Shown here one piece after another: positions 12,410 through 26,824 of a stretch of 64,000 bases of DNA. Made by a program: the position numbers and the translations under genes. A model generated the notes under the pieces. It ran no database searches, was not told the DNA's origin, and saw nothing but the letters and a program-made list of their open reading frames with translations. This DNA is from Paragonimus westermani (taxonomy: Eukaryota > Platyhelminthes > Trematoda > Plagiorchiida > Troglotrematidae): contig QNGE01001678.1 of the NCBI GenBank assembly GCA_008508345.1, positions 18,645-82,644 on the forward strand, written 5' to 3'. The stretch's first letter is position 1, and the number at the start of each line of letters is the position of its first letter.

Positions 12410-13330
12410 TAAATGTAGTAGTAGCCACTCTTATAAATAGGTCTTCAAATAAGTTTAATGACTGTGCCATCATTACCTCATCTGGAAGTGCATTTCATAA
12501 ACAACAGACGTGGACATCAATATCCTTCTCTGCCATTGCAGACGACTTTGCCCTGCGGCTTGTTTATACGGATAGTCCTCGAGTCTTACAGTTTCAGCCA
12601 GTTGGAAGAGGAACACGTTGATGTGACCAGACTTCCTCAATGGTTTGAAAGTCTCTATCAAATCGCCTGTTAGTCGATAGTACTCCAATGGGAACAGATC
12701 CGGTATGGTCATTTTCTCTTCGTACACCAAGGATTTCAGACTATCTACTCTGCTAGTGGCTGGTAGTTGAACTGTCTCAAGTAAGACTGTTCCCCTTTTC
12801 AAGCACGGAGCGCATGCCCAGATACAGGTTTCTAAAGACTTAACCAGCGTGTAGCACGGACGAGTAAAAAACGCTGCCGGGTTTTTTTCAAGCGATCTAT
12901 TTAATATATTAGGTCGGCCTCTAGCATTTTTGACCAATGTGGATATATTAGCGCTCAGCATGTGATCGGATGTTACTATTGTGCTGAGGTCTTTCCTAAG
13001 AGTGGATGAGGACAACTTGGCCTCTCTTATGCGGTACACTCTGGAGCAAAAACAGCGAACGTGCAGTAGTCTGGGTTCCGTCGCGTTAAGCGACAGCCTA
13101 TTATCCGTTTCCAAGCGAGTTAAGACATCAATGACCTATTGGAGGACACTTGCATTCTGTATGACCCTCGAATCCCGCCATATCACTATGCCGTCTGCGT
13201 GGATGAGAGAGGAAGAATCACTGTTGGCTGCTGGGAGGTCAGTTGCAAACATCGGAAGTAGCAGTGAATTTAGTACAGTTCCCCGCGTGACCTTATTCGG
13301 TGCGTAAAACGTCTTTGGAAGTTTTCCGTT
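12410..13330 (-). pseudogene. CR1-like LINE RT C-terminal half (copy D)
   Basis: On the minus strand a VTRGTVLNSLLLPMF block (about 13300-13255) corresponds to the PQGTVLGPLLF motif. It is followed by LIHADGIVIW (about 13203-13174), where the catalytic YADD/FADD has become HADG. After one stop a 213-codon open frame (13114-12473) reads through STLVK, LETCIWACAPCLKRGTVLLE, IPDLFPLEYYRLTGDLIETF and PYKQAAGQSRLQ. A frameshift near 12485 leads to PDEVMMAQSLNLFEDLF, the usual C-terminal WNxLPDEVV segment. The second catalytic Asp is lost, so this copy could not encode an active RT. Confidence 0.85.
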
Positions 13331-16300
13331 GACCCACAGATTTTACGTCTGATTCGAAGGGTAGTATTACAACCATAACCGTATTGGCCCCTCCGAGTCC
13401 TGCATTAGCAGATTCTGTAAAGGAATTTGCTAACGCATTTGTAACGCAGAAGTGACCGCCTATATAGCCGAGCCGTTCCGGCGCAAGTTAGCAGACGTAT
13501 TCCCGTACTTTAGTATGCAATTGTTCACATTGCTCTCCTTGAGCTTAGAGACACACGATAATACGGCTACCGGGTGGATGTTACCAGCATCAATGAGAAT
13601 ACCACCCTTATATATTGGCAGGACAATGTAATGTTCACATGATTTCTGGACCTAGCCACTGGAATAAGAATGCCGAATCACACGGGCTAGAGTTATCTCA
13701 TTGTGTTTCTTACCTTCTACTAATAAAGCTTAACCGGCTGTCGGTACTTGAAGTTAATGACCTTCGACGTGCTTGAAAAAGCACTACTGATTTCCCACGG
13801 AATTGATGTAGCTCCATCAGAGTTTCATGGGGCCCCTGGCCCTTGCAAGATGGCTGCAAATTATTCCCAATGATAACCATCGGCTGTTTTATCAGCTCTG
13901 TTTTGGTGAACGAAGCCCTTATGCTGACTGTCCCTGAGCTCATATCGATTTTCTCGAGCTTCGTTGTTGAAGAACGAACCGCCTGGCTATGAAACACAGA
14001 TGGGGCAGTTTAGATGACGGATAGCTGAGGAAAGTTTCTAACAAACTCAACTCCATCTCTCTTTGAATTAATATCGGATCGGCTTTCGGTCATACGTGTG
14101 TAGGCGGGACCCGCTGGAAGGTTTCAAGAGAATAATACCCAAGCTGCTTCCCTTTAGTGAAACATCCGCGACAATGAGGAAAGAGAGTATCTGTGTTGCC
14201 CTTAGAAACTAAAGTGTCCAGAGAATGGACGTTAATCTAACTGGACACAAAGCGATTTGTGTTTATAGCTTCGAGATAGAGATAAGAAATCAAGAGAATG
14301 ATTAAGAAAGAAAACCAAAAAACGAATGTCTAAAAGATAAACACTGAAGTGGGAGTATGAAAAGTTGTGTTCGTTGAGGTCATCACACAACTCTTTATCA
14401 GAAGGAGGGCACGTTAGGCATCTCTTAATTATTCAAGAACGGAAACTAATGGTCTTCTTCTTGATTGAATTCAAGAAGTAATACATGCAGAGATTGACGA
14501 CCTCTGCGCCGTCGAACAGGGACTGTCGAGGTCTGGGTAAACGCGGGCCGTGAGTAGCTGCTACGTTGATGACACCGACGTATGCGAAAACGGACGAAGA
14601 AGGAAGCCTCTGATTTTGTCTTTCATCACGGAAAGATTAAAAGAGCTCTATGCAAAGCGTGGTCGTGTGAATCTCGTCGATTTCACAGCTGAATGTTGCA
14701 ATGATGTCCGCTATTTATGGTAAATTGTTGCAATGAGGAGGAAAATGGTGACTTTTGACATTTTTCCCCGATGAAAGGCTGCTACTTTACCAAGATGTTT
14801 GTAACAATTTTCGCTAACAAGACATGTGCACACGGTCGTGGTCGATGGATATCCTGCATGTCTGAGTCATTACCAGGCGTGCTTTCCTAATGTTGAAATT
14901 TTGTTCTCTTGTTGTGCGAGGCAGGACAGGTCGGAGAGATGTAGGCAGTTGGAATGCACATATACAGGTTAGAACAGCTTTTTGGTTGTGAAGTCGAGTG
15001 ACCTACCGTAATGAAAGCCGAGGGAGAGTTTCAATAAAGTGACGGGTCACATTTCAGACTGTTTTCAATGAGATAACGCTCGGTCACGTAGACAACATGT
15101 GGTGTTCTTCATCACAGTAGCAGGATAAATAATACGGTTGAAGACGGTTAATTTTTATATTAAGGGTATCTATGCATTTATTTCAACGTTGTGCCAGCTT
15201 GAAAGATATATTGTGTGAGACTTAATACTCGACGTTAGATGCTCAGTGACCAGTGGTCTTGTCCTCAGCAAGGGACCTTTATTTAGCGCCAAGTTTGGAC
15301 GGTTGCAGTGCACGTGGACAACAGACTCCGTGCGTACACAAGGTTCAGGCAGAATGGTTTAAGCCGAAATTCTCCGCTTTGAAAGTCGAAGCTGGAAAGA
15401 CGAGCTTTGTTGGCAGATTGGGCTGCAGCTTCGCAACACGTGCGTGTCCTTTGATAGCTGGGTACTAGAATGTGAAAATTCTATTGATGGCCGTTTTAAG
15501 CACCTAAGTAAGGCCATAAGAATACTGAATTCCACACGCGGTCGTTGTTGGACTTTTCTAAACAAAAGAGAACAATAACTGCAACAGATGTCGTTAACTT
15601 ACACCTGAGAGACGGCTTGTCACGATGGACGACACAGAGCTTCCAAACAGTGTTATCTTGCGTCACGTTTGTAACAACTGGCCGTCTAGATAAGTGACCC
15701 CAAAGAAAAAGCAATGCTTTCTCAGAAAGCACACCTTACTCGTAAACCACCTTTACTGGTCAAGCTGTGTCCACAATAAGTTGTAAGATCAAGTAAAAAC
15801 CAACTTGGTATTGGATGTTATCTGTCGCCGCCGGTAGAATCGACAGTGGATTGGGAGCCTTGATTTCCTAATACCTTGTCAATGCCCATAACTTTTCCAC
15901 TTTATTCACTTACGTTGCTTGCTTCCATCTTGGTGATCAGAATTTCATCAGTACCCCCATTCGTTGTTTGTATTATCTGGCTTGAGGTTGTCTTTCCTCA
16001 TTTTATATATTCCTTGCCAACATAACTGTCAAGCCCATTTATTCAGCAGTTTCCATCGCAAGTTGGGAAGGGCTGACTTCAAGTCTAGCCCCTGCTAAGG
16101 GCGGTGCGGCGGTGGCGGCTACCTCGTAGATGAGTAAACCGGGCTTCCCGGCACAATCCAGTGAAACCGTCATCCTCCAAAAACCTGAAAGTTGCATTCA
16201 CCCATTTTGTGCGTTCCGTATTTTCCGCTGAAATGGAGGGAGATGCACATGATGGAATAAGCTCGGTTGCATGACCGTAGAGATGGTGTGCGCATTATGG

Positions 16301-18899
16301 TGCATTTACATGCTGTTCATTGTGAATGAACCCGCAGGCAGGTTCCGGTTTCATCTACGATGAAGAACACACTTGTTATACCTCGTTGTTAGACCGAACA
16401 TATTCTGGGGGATAGTTTGCAACAGGAGCAATAACCGGCGGACAGGGGCAAGGACTAGGTGGTGATCCATGCAAAGAAGAGACATCCTTCCGGGCAGCGA
16501 GACTGAATGAGTGTAGAGAAATTTCAGATCAGCAATCAGATTAAGTCTTTATGCCTGCTACTTTGACCGTCGACTTTCAGTCTTACTATCTATAAACCGT
16601 GTTCCGTAATGATCGTCGGCAGACGCAGTTGGTGACGTATATTGAGACTAACCGCCTACTGTTGAAGGGCCACTCACGAGGAAAACACTGAGTGGTCTAA
16701 ACCTCGTGCTAGGGCACTCAAGATATGATCTGTTCACACCGATACTTTGGAAGGGTATGGATGACATTATCGTGCGTTTTTCACTCGAATCCGATTTAAT
16801 TAGGACAAGTGGTAAGTGGCTCACAATAGGCTAGGGACACGTTACTGTACTAGATCACACTGCGTATTGTTTCAGTTCAAAACCACGATCCTACATTGGT
16901 GTATGGAAAGTGTGTATAGGAGTCAAAAGGAAGACTTGATTCCTGTCGTACACTGAGAAGAAATGCATATGAATGTTGGGCAACTGGGGCCCACAAGCTA
17001 CTATCAAAAATACTGAGAAGTACAAAAAATAAGTCAAAGAAGAGTGATTACAAATTACAGCCAGTTTCAAATCGACCGAATTTAACCAACAATGGGGCTA
17101 TGCAGAAATCCTCAGTCTGTTCTCTTCGATCTTTGCTTTGCAAATCAGTTGATCCTCCGCATAATATCGCATCGTGAACTAGCCTAGAATTTATGCACCG
17201 TGAATTTGATGGACAAGATATCACTGCACAACAGCCTAATCCCGTCAGAAATTTTACACCACGAAACACTGGTGGACGGTGCATGAATGGACGAAAGACC
17301 TGGATTTCAACTCACTTCATGAATGACGCACTGATATGGTACATAAATATATTCACCAACACTTGTCAACCCATGCAGTATGATGTACTTGAAGAAAAAC
17401 ATCAACAACAGGTATGAAAACCCATTCTACAAATGGCGAAGTATAAAAACAGCTTTCCAGTAAACGTTGTGTTAACAATCCACCCGTACCGCATATATAA
17501 TTGGTAAAGGACATTCTACCAAGTGACCATTTTTCTATCCTACATATGTCTGTTTATGGCCAGACCAGCCCAATAAATAATTCTATTTAAATTAAAAGGC
17601 ACCGCACGACAACTGCCCTATGATTCATCACTGCAAAACCACCTTCTTCACTTACGTTTGGGTGACAGTTCATCACGTTCCCAACACTAATTTTTACCGC
17701 CACGAGGTCGCTGTCCAGTCACAGAGTTTCACATCTTATCGTTTTGACCTAAGCGCTTTTATGTTTTCAGCCACTTGCAATAAGTTCTATTACAACGGGC
17801 TAATTGCTAACCAAAACACGGTTAAGCTCCACCGATGAATAGTAATTTATGGACAAGGACAGCGGTTTCAGACAACTTCCTGGTAGTTCAACTTCGGAGA
17901 GCCGACGCGGTTAAACAGTTAGTCAGATCGTATGAGTCGAAACAGACAGGAGGGCGATTTGCACGACGTCATGTCACAGACACACGAGTGTGACGTCACC
18001 AGAGTACCCAAGGTAACTCATTCAAGTGTCAATGGTTGGATGCTATTTTTTCTATGATCGCCCATGCAGTGTGGGGAGGTCCAGGAAAATGTGGGCAGAC
18101 GACCAGAATTGAAGAAATAAAGAAGTGAATAGTAGCTGAATGTTTGAAGCGCATGCGCAACAGTAAAGTCATTTAGGAGACCACTGGTTCGAAATCTCTT
18201 CTGTATCGTTGAAGTAATAACAGGAGCGAAAAGTAACATTCGCGAGTTCACCTTCTCGAAAGCAGCAATCACTGAACCGAAACGGATATTACTGTGATGT
18301 CGAAAAGAGGTGTGGCATCTGAGAAAAGACCGAAATTGACGCTCACGATAAGATTTCAGATTGAGTCCGATATAACCGAAAGTAGATATTCATGAAGGGC
18401 ATTCCGTGACCTGCAGACAGTGGGAAAAATTCGTTCCCATACTTCAGTGGATTACGTTTTATCCGATGAGCATTTATTTCTCGTCATATTCAGCAGCGAT
18501 TTCTGAGAGTGGTAATGCGGTTTGATTATCAGGCAGACGAAGATAACATAAGGTCTAACCGGATGGAAGCCCACTGGATGGGAAGTAACTCACGCAAGAC
18601 GTACTTTAGAGGTCTAGTTATAGACCAGCTGGTGATATTGACAGAGTGCAGTTGATGGTCGCCGAGAACTCCGCTTCTCATAAGAAGGTAGGCCAAACAA
18701 GAGATTTGTTTTGGGGGGTAACAGAACGAAGCCTCTGTAGAGAAACCTGAACCGTGGGCAATCAGGTGGGACAAAATGTCATTTGGATAGTTTCATAACA
18801 CCGCCACTCCTCCACTTACATTAACTCACGTTAAGGTAACTCGACAGAAGGACGCTAGACAGGAGTCTCTGACTCATTTTCCGTGAGGACCGCTTGAAC
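13331..18899. other. Long stretch without a recognisable gene
   Basis: Open frames here (for example 13710-13997 minus, 15253-15468 plus, 15496-15732 minus, 17193-17417 plus, 18018-18272 minus) are short, lack known motifs and do not join into a gene. A single consensus-like TGACGTCA lies near 17990. The part just below 18900 may be an eroded continuation of LINE copy E. I see no tRNA or rRNA. Confidence 0.5.
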
Positions 18900-19900
18900 G
18901 GGCAAACCATTCAAGTAGTAGGTTATATCCGACTATCATCAAACCTACAGAACTTTGCACCTCCCAGTGTTGGATTGAACTTCATCCGTCAAGACCAGTT
19001 GCACAGGACGTTCACTTCATTCGCAATGTAGAATAAACGCCACTGGAATTTGGCAACCTCTAAAATGTAACAGAATCCATCAACGGGAACCGTGGGAAAA
19101 AATGTCAGCAGATCATTCATGAATATAAACAGCCTAGACAGGTGAATATCAATACGCTGAAGCACGATTCTGAGTGCGTCTCGGTAAGTTTACTCTAGAG
19201 ATAATGCCTGCACGATAAGGTCAGTTGATAAGTTCCAACCCCAGTCCCTCACAGGGATTGCGTCGCACTCCTTGATGTTGCGGCTCGCCAATTACGAGAT
19301 CAGACGCTTTGGAAAAATCAACATAAACGGCATCAGTGCTAATATCCCGAGGGGCTACTTTCACTTATTGGTCAGTGGCTATCAGTAGATCCGTACTACC
19401 AGAACAACTCTCTGTGAAGCCATGTTGCGCTCAGTTAGAGCATTTTCAAGAAGTTTAACATTCGTGCAGCGAGTCACATACCAGTGCTTCCGTTGCTTCA
19501 GACAAACAGGGAATATACCAAATGAGCGTTGGTCACCAGAACTGTTTAATCTATCACCCTTGAAGATTGGTGTAAAACCAATACGGCTTCAAATGCTGGA
19601 ATCTAGGACAGTTGATATGGACTGTATAAATAGCAGGGGCTGAGTAAGGCGCCAAGGTACTCCACTGAATGTTTCGGGAGGAGTGCCGCCAGGGCCAGCA
19701 GGTCATTCCCAAAATGCAAGAGTCCCTCCGAAATAGATGTGAGCAGAGCATCCACTTTGACAAAGCAGTCTGCCAGGCTGACATCAGGGGCGCTGTTGTG
19801 AACGTCAGCCAAAACGTCTGCAGCTCCCACATCGAAGCTCCCGATTTGTGTGAAACTAGAGGGCTGCCGCACTTTTGCCCCGATTTTTTAGGTAAGCGGT
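18900..19900 (-). pseudogene. CR1-like LINE RT N-terminal half (copy E)
   Basis: Minus-strand landmarks in order are as follows. LLTSISEGLLHFGNDLLALA (about 19750-19690) corresponds to the K-x-PGPD region. FTPIFKGDRLNSSGDQRSF (about 19590-19530) corresponds to the P-x-FKKGDxxxxxNYRP box. QHGFTESCSGSTDLLIAT (about 19425-19370) corresponds to QHGFxxxRSCxTNLL. DAVYVDFSKASD (about 19340-19300) is motif A. Further down, LFIFMNDL (about 19130-19105) resembles the segment before the catalytic box. Frames differ between blocks and stops are frequent. The 3' end is not defined. Confidence 0.75.
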
Positions 19901-22900
19901 GCACACCGAAATAGGGCCATTGGCTGTTTGACGAATCGTGCGGGTAGCCGCTGCGGAGGATGCAAGATGTCTTCTCGGATATGCTTGGCAAATCGGTTTC
20001 TGAGTTATGCGTGATTAACCCGATCAATCTGGGCCCCGGGCTTCAGGCAAAACATCCACGCATGTGATTTTCTAAGAGTAAGTTCGAGTGTTCAACTGCA
20101 AAGCTAACAAGATGAGTGGATATGCTTTCAAACCGTTAATGGTGCAGAATCCCCAGCAGATATGAACAGAAAGCTCACCAACTTGGCCTACTATTCTGGA
20201 ACCAGATGAAAGAGGTTGGATGCACGCATTGCATCTATTGATCTCGGATGTTTATTGATTTATAGAGCTACACCCAGTCTACTCGCAACGCCTGCTGACA
20301 GGCTGTACCTCAAACGGTCTCACCTGTGATGCAGCGAGCGTCTAATAAACTCCCACCCTGCTAGACGACCGACTCCGATCCAAAAAAGACAGTCACACAG
20401 GCGAATATGTCATTAATGAGGTATGCAGTAGAGGAACAATGGTGATAGCTAAAAGAACATTTGGCAACAGACACCGATATTGAATCCACCGAGCTTACAG
20501 GGCCAAATGCGAACTATTTACTTGAGCAGGGCCGGATACGACGAGCCATGCAATGGGGAAGTGATAAAGATTGCGGTGGTGGACAAGTTAACTGCGTGAC
20601 AAGTCTCGACAGGTAAAGGATATCAATGCCTATCAGTATACCAAAATTAACCTTTAGTGGAGGGACACTTCATCGTGCGCGTAATTCGGATATCCAGACT
20701 TATCTGACGTCATTCTAAAGTGAGAACAGTAGGGAACACTGCATTAACTAAGACAGAGTTGCCTGTTTTACATTTGTCCACCCATTTTTCTTACGTTTTA
20801 TAATGAGAAAGTATCGATGTATATTTATGGCTTGTGCAATCAGACGACGAAGGTTCAACTGTATTTTCCACGGTGGTCATTCGTTAGATTCGTTCTGAAT
20901 AACTTCAACGATTATACGGGTACATTTTCGTTCTATTACAGCCGTTGGGCGATGTATACATATATTATTGGTTCCGCAGTTTTATTGCTTGAACACCACA
21001 CCAACTCAAATGTTTTACCAGTTCAACTGAATGGCCGTACGTTTCTCCATGAGCACGTGCAGATAAATGATTTGTCAACTAAATATATCTTAGGTGTTTT
21101 TGCTGGCTGATAGCGGGCGCACGTATGATGCCGTGCATTCAAGAGAGATGTAAAACAAACCGTTCGGAGCACTCAGCACTGAATCATTCGTGAATCATTT
21201 AAGTTCACGCGGAATTATGCGTATTCCAGTGATCCAATATATGCATTTTTCAACCTTCAACGACAGAAAATGTAATCTGTCGTCGAAACAGTTAACGAGA
21301 GGGCGCCCGTGAAATCGGGGTTAATAAGGTACTGAATCGATAAGTATGCAGGATACTAGCAATATTAACCTCAAATGTGAAATAATTAGAGATCAAACAA
21401 AGAACGTGGTTTCATAATGAAACGGACGAGTAAACGCCGTTACGTACTGGTGAGTGATGAAAGGAATTGAGCCGAATTAAACGACTGGCCGTTGTCCAAG
21501 TCGGCTCAATACGATTGTTCGTGGATGGATAAAAGGAAGGAAATATAGGTTGCTGAAGAAAAACAGAAGAAAATCGTTCGATTTCGGCATTCAAAAGTTT
21601 ATGACACACAAGCCGGTTGACAGTAAGGGAAATGATGGCAGTGTTTGATTTAGGAATGAAGATGACCATCAAATTCTATTTGAGAGGGGTAACATAATGT
21701 AAGACCACCCATCAACGAGTGTTGATTTTGCCAAGGTTTGTTGCGTTATTTTGGACTGCTGAGCTTTGCTTGATGTTGAAAGGTGGCCCTACTATTTGCT
21801 CTCTTCCCCAGATGAGATACATTACTCATCATTGTTCTTACACCACCTACTTTGACCTTTTCCCTTACCCCTATCTAGTCTGAACCCCGTAAACTTCTAA
21901 ATGCCGAAATTAGACATTTTTGTTCCATATTTTTCCTTGAGTAACTTATGATTCCCGTCGTTTCTCGATGCATGAACAGCCGGCTTGCTCTGACTCAACC
22001 AATGACCATTTGTTTGAATGAGTTGAACCCGCTATATCGTCCACCATTGTTGAACGGTGCCTGGTTGTCGATGTGTTGTGCGGGCACTTTCTTTCTTTGA
22101 TTTCTGAGCATTTTCACATTCGAGGTGAGAGACTCAATTTTCTTGTACATTGATTCGATTAGTACCGTATTAAATCCAGTTATTACGAGCGCCTTCTTGT
22201 TAACCGTTTTGAGGATAGATTGTCTCTGTCGTTGAATATTGAGAGGCATTTGCTGGATCAACAGATTACGCGTAACTCGGTGTGAATTTGAATCGTTAGC
22301 GAAAGATTCATTTACGAGTTTGACACTTATTAGTCTACACACAACAGTTTCTACTAACTCCTAGAATAATAGTGCCTTCACCATTACCGTTGGCAGCGTC
22401 ACCCAACCAGTCTGACGCTCGCCTGATATCTGAAGGTCCGCAATTCCCATCCCTTTTGGTAGCTAGCGCGCGGTTGTACCAAGGTTCCTCTTGTGCCCGT
22501 CCCCCCACCGCAATTAATTGTTTGCGTTGAGAGCAGTTTGGTGTACTATGAGTTAATAAACCCAAACGCTATTTAGGAACTAGCTTACAAACAGATGGAC
22601 CGCGTTGCTATGAGTAGTCTGTTAGGTCCAACAATGCAAGACACTTTGGAGCGGCAAGTCCAGTACTATAAAACGGACTCGTTATTGTACAAAGGACACA
22701 GATGATATTTTAATTTTTACAAGTTGAGCCCACTTCGATTCGTTTCCCACCACTCTCAGTAATATCGTCCTCACCCTATCCCTGCCCCACGAAGCTGAAC
22801 TGGACACCAGTTTTTTGAGAGGTACTCACTATTAGACGTGCGGATGGCACACTACAACGCTCCGTTCACTGGAACGCGGCGTGAGGTGATCAAGGTCTTC

Positions 22901-22930
22901 AATTTTCCAGCTTTGCTCTGACCGGATGCA
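19901..22930. other. No gene recognised
   Basis: This holds several isolated open frames, including 20817-21110 plus (97 codons from a true ATG) and 21995-22342 minus (115 codons, Lys/Gln-rich, could form a coiled coil). None shows a family motif, splice-supported context or repetition elsewhere in the window. I do not call them genes. Confidence 0.4.
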
Positions 22931-22938
22931 AGGGGGGT

Positions 22939-23460
22939 TTGGTTAAGACACGGTGTTTTGGAACCAGCCTTATTTATGCCCGTGACATACAACAAACAAG
23001 AAGGGTTAATGAGAAAACTTTACTAGCATCCGGGTACCTTGATAAATTCATCGAGGCACGTAATACGGCGATGAGGCTCATTGAACCAATACCAATGGCC
23101 CAAAAAAGAACTTCTTCCAATTCTTGCCATCCAAAGGTGACCAGAAATCCAACAGCATTAGGCACAGATTAAAGTCTGCCGCGGCTCGAATGTATGTGGC
23201 TGCGCGTTTGGGCTTATTTCACTACACCAGAGGACCAGTTTTCTGCACTCTCAAAAGTAGCTTGCCAAACCCTTCTGTCTCCCACGTTGTGCACCCGTTC
23301 AATTGCAACTTCAACGACGGTTACACAGGAAGAACAGATGCACGACTATCACAGCGAGTCACCAGGCACATCCCAAAGTGGATGAACCAAATGTTGGCGC
23401 ACCAGCCTCAGCTTGGTGCACTGGCGGCTCGTGATGATAGAACGCCAAGTTGACCCATCA
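22939..23460 (+). pseudogene. Penelope-like element fragment with GIY-YIG endonuclease
   Basis: The first frame (22939-23172) contains SLIYARDIQQTRRVNEKTLL followed by GYLDKFIEA, like the L-x2-RA-x2-I...L-x2-NGYPxxFI segment after the Penelope RT. A frameshift leads to IRHRLKSAAARMYV and then SVSHVVHPFNCNFND, YTGRTDARLSQRVTRHIPKW (about 23276-23385). That matches the VYxFxCxCxxxYVGRTxRxLxxRIxEHxP pattern of the GIY-YIG domain in these elements. The CxC pair is partly lost and frames are broken, so the fragment is inactive. The RT domain is not present upstream. Confidence 0.7.
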
Positions 23461-26400
23461 AACTCATCGAAGATGCTGTTGTGAAGTCAAAATTCAAAGT
23501 TACCAACTTTTTACGAAGCAATGTTTATCCAAACTTACCAGCCGACGTTAATTGCACAGAAACGGTTGAGGTAAACTATCGGTTGCCATGGTCATGGTCA
23601 CATACATGATGTGAATGCCTGCGTGTCCAGCCCCTGTTTGTCCTCATCCGTATGCTGTACATAGCTGGCATGTCTTACGTCTGCAACCAATGAGAGTAAA
23701 CGATATGTTAACATATCGCAATATGACTTTTTTCCGTCCTAGTGGAACTATTTAGGGCCCAGGTAAGAACACGAAGTCCGACTGAGATGAGGATTAAGGA
23801 AACTGACTCAAAACTTCGTGAAGTTGTGTTAATCCAGTGTTCCACCTTACAAAGTGGAGACATTCAGTGAATACAATCCGTCGTGCTGCTGTAACTGGAG
23901 TTTGAGTCCACGGAGGCAATAGTTATGACGGCCGGTTAATCCGGAGGTGGGCTGAAATGGATGGCTGAGTTCGCTAACCCTCAACTACCCAGAAGTCAGC
24001 ACGCATGCGACACGATGCAATGAGGGGGAGCACAGCTCGTAATCTGTGGAGAAAAAGTGCACTATCGACCCTAGTGGTTCAAAACTCAAGTGAACATAAA
24101 AACCTGGGAGGGATAAAAGACGCGAGAAGCAATAACAATTATAGAAAATAAAATTCTGTACGAACGCTGCAGTGGGTAAATGGTTGAGTAGAATTTGTTC
24201 GAAAACTCACCGTGTTCTCCTCAGTACGTCTGAGTCGCGTCAGATTATTGCTCGGGAAAAGCAAGGCGTACTAACCAAAAGAGTAATAAACCAGATTCGC
24301 AATGAAGTGCACGCCTTTTCTCAACTTAGTTTACGTTGTATACTACAGGTGTTTCATCATTCCTGCTTAGCCCACCGCCGTTAGCCAAGCGACGGTGTTC
24401 CACGGGTTTGAATGGGAGATGGATAACGTCAAAACAATCAACCTGTCAATTTATTGTGGCTTCTACACCCCCTGAAGTAGGCGTGGATGTTTTCGGTCGT
24501 TTCCCTCCGTACGGTGGACTGCAGGCGTGATTAACTTGTTTCGCACATACTGGTGCTGAGCCTGACTGGTGAAGTTAAAGATATATTGTATACAGCGTGA
24601 GTAAATATGTAAAAACGTAGAATTATTCATCTAAAGTGCAGTGGTTGGGTATATTCACATATTTAGTTGATTGTATCTAATCTAGTCAGTTGGAACCAGT
24701 AAGCGCTTATAAAATTGTTGAAAACCTTGCGAAGAATACCTTGAGATCCTTCTACTCCACTTCTGCTTTGTACCAATTACTTGTGGAGACATGCGATTCC
24801 AATCACATCCATTAAACCCGTGATATTGTTGCTCGTGTTCAAATTTAGTATGAGTTCTGGCGGCGGGTATTTATTTGGCCCGATGTAGACTAGCGAACGA
24901 CTGTGGTACTACTGTGATCTCTTTGATGAAGGTTTTGAGACCTTTATGCTTTACTGTTACCGTGTCAGCTATTCACGGCGATACGATCTTTCCTGACCGA
25001 TACTTGCAACTTAGCCGTACATATAATTTTTCCTTATATTTTCGGCCCCTCCCGATCTTCCATGCACCCTATCTAAAGAATTTACTTGCTTTTTGTTGTA
25101 TGTGACCAACTTTGAAGACAGATTTATTGGCCTGGTAGATGTACGTTGCTTGATAAATTAATTGATAAAAATGACCAACTTGCGGCAACTCCAAAGGACC
25201 TTTATAACAGTGAGGGACGTGTATAAAATGCATGCGTAGAAATGAAAAGAAGGCATATTAATGAGAATGGAGGGAATCACAGGCAAGTAAAAATCCGTTG
25301 AATTGGATAGGCCAACACCCGAATGAAGGACAACGCCAGAGAGTAAGTTCCGAAAACGACCGATGAATAGTCGCGCGCACGACGTGGGACGATAACGTTC
25401 AGCGTCGATATATCAATGCGGAGATCACCACGCGGATTTGAGGAACTTCACGCAAATGAATAGGATACAGACACGGTGTGCGGTAACCTCCTATTATTCT
25501 TGTTGCCAATTGAATTCAAAAAGTGTTGGTGATGCTTTCAAACAAGTGTGTAGAGAAGCTTACGAAACGGAACGTACGAAAATGTACAAAAATGAGTTGC
25601 ATTTTAGTGTTTTGGCTACAATTGCGGATTGCTTTCAACAACTAGCTGAGGAGGTTTGCAGGGTTCGGAAGTGCTGAACGTGGATATTGGGGATGTTTCT
25701 AAGGATATCGCCAATTGTAAGAAGTTTCAAAATACGTTATTATTTAAATTTCATGCATTGGCCATCGTTGCCAGTGCCGAGCCGCGGTGCGACCACTTAT
25801 ATTTTGCTCGCCGGTGCCGGCGCCCTGTTTTGTCACTTGGGTTCACCGTAGCTTTGACGTCTTAGGATCGCCTACAGAGTTCAGTGAATCGGGAGTACAT
25901 TTTAGCTAAAGAAAAAAACTTGTCACAGACCAGGTGTGTTGATTGTTGCGGTTATTTGATCCCTTTGTTATGGTAAGCATTGTTCATCAAAACTCTGGTG
26001 TGAAGTTGAAGGATGAATGTGCGAATGTTCTAGTTTTCTGTCCCACCAAAACGTGATATTTCCCTCTCCTCATGTTCGTAGTAGAAATAATCGTACATTT
26101 CCTAATCCATCTATGAGAAATGCGCTCAGGTGAGAGCAGTGGATACACGCAATATGAGGCGATGCATAATACACATGCTCAGTAGTAGTTCAGTACGCCA
26201 CTTATTGGAAATAACGTAAGAGGATACATGATAAGAGAGAAAGATCGCAGTTTTTAACACAGCGTTTGACACACGCTTCTTAAACGGTAGTTTCCACGAA
26301 CCGCAAAGTTCAATAAAAGAGATGAGTGCTTACGTCAGTTTACACTTTACAAGGTGGTCTCTGACCTATTAGTCAAAGTTGTGTAACGTTCAGCTGAAAC

Positions 26401-26820
26401 CAGCAGATTGAACTTGAATTGTGCAACGGAACATGTTGCTGTGTTGTTGGCGCCGTTCTAATTTTCGTTCGTATAACTCGCGTGCGTGACTTCCTGGTTC
26501 TGTGTTTGTGCCGTTTCATTTTACGGGACTGTTGCTGGAAGTCCTGTTTCAGGAAAATGCTGTCCTTGGGTGTCTCCAAACCGCCCCGAAGTTGGTCTGC
26601 CGAATTGTCTAACTATTACAGAGTTTTGAGTGTTAGCACCTCGGGAAGTGTTTTACCGGGTCAGATAGGTTTGTTGGATTGAAGTGGAACGCACAATTAC
26701 TGGTGCATATGTTGGTCACTTGAACTACGACGAATAGTGAGATGCGTAATTTCCTGGAGAAACCTCGTATGTAAAATTAATAACTTTGTTGCTCAGTAAA
26801 ATGTTTGACACTGGCAAACG
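23461..26820. other. No gene recognised
   Basis: Short frames at 24172-24530, 24875-25105, 25438-25865 and 26373-26682 lack recognisable domains. The pair 25438-25677 and 25656-25865 overlaps in different frames and could be one broken frame, but I cannot assign a family. Confidence 0.4.
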
Positions 26821-26824
26821 GTTG

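Noticed and set aside
17980..18000. Consensus-like TGACGTCA as a CRE promoter element
   Set aside because: A single 8-base site with no gene beside it is expected by chance in 64 kb.
20817..21110. 97-codon ATG frame as a small membrane protein
   Set aside because: No conserved motif, no splice or repeat context, and frames of this size are common by chance here.
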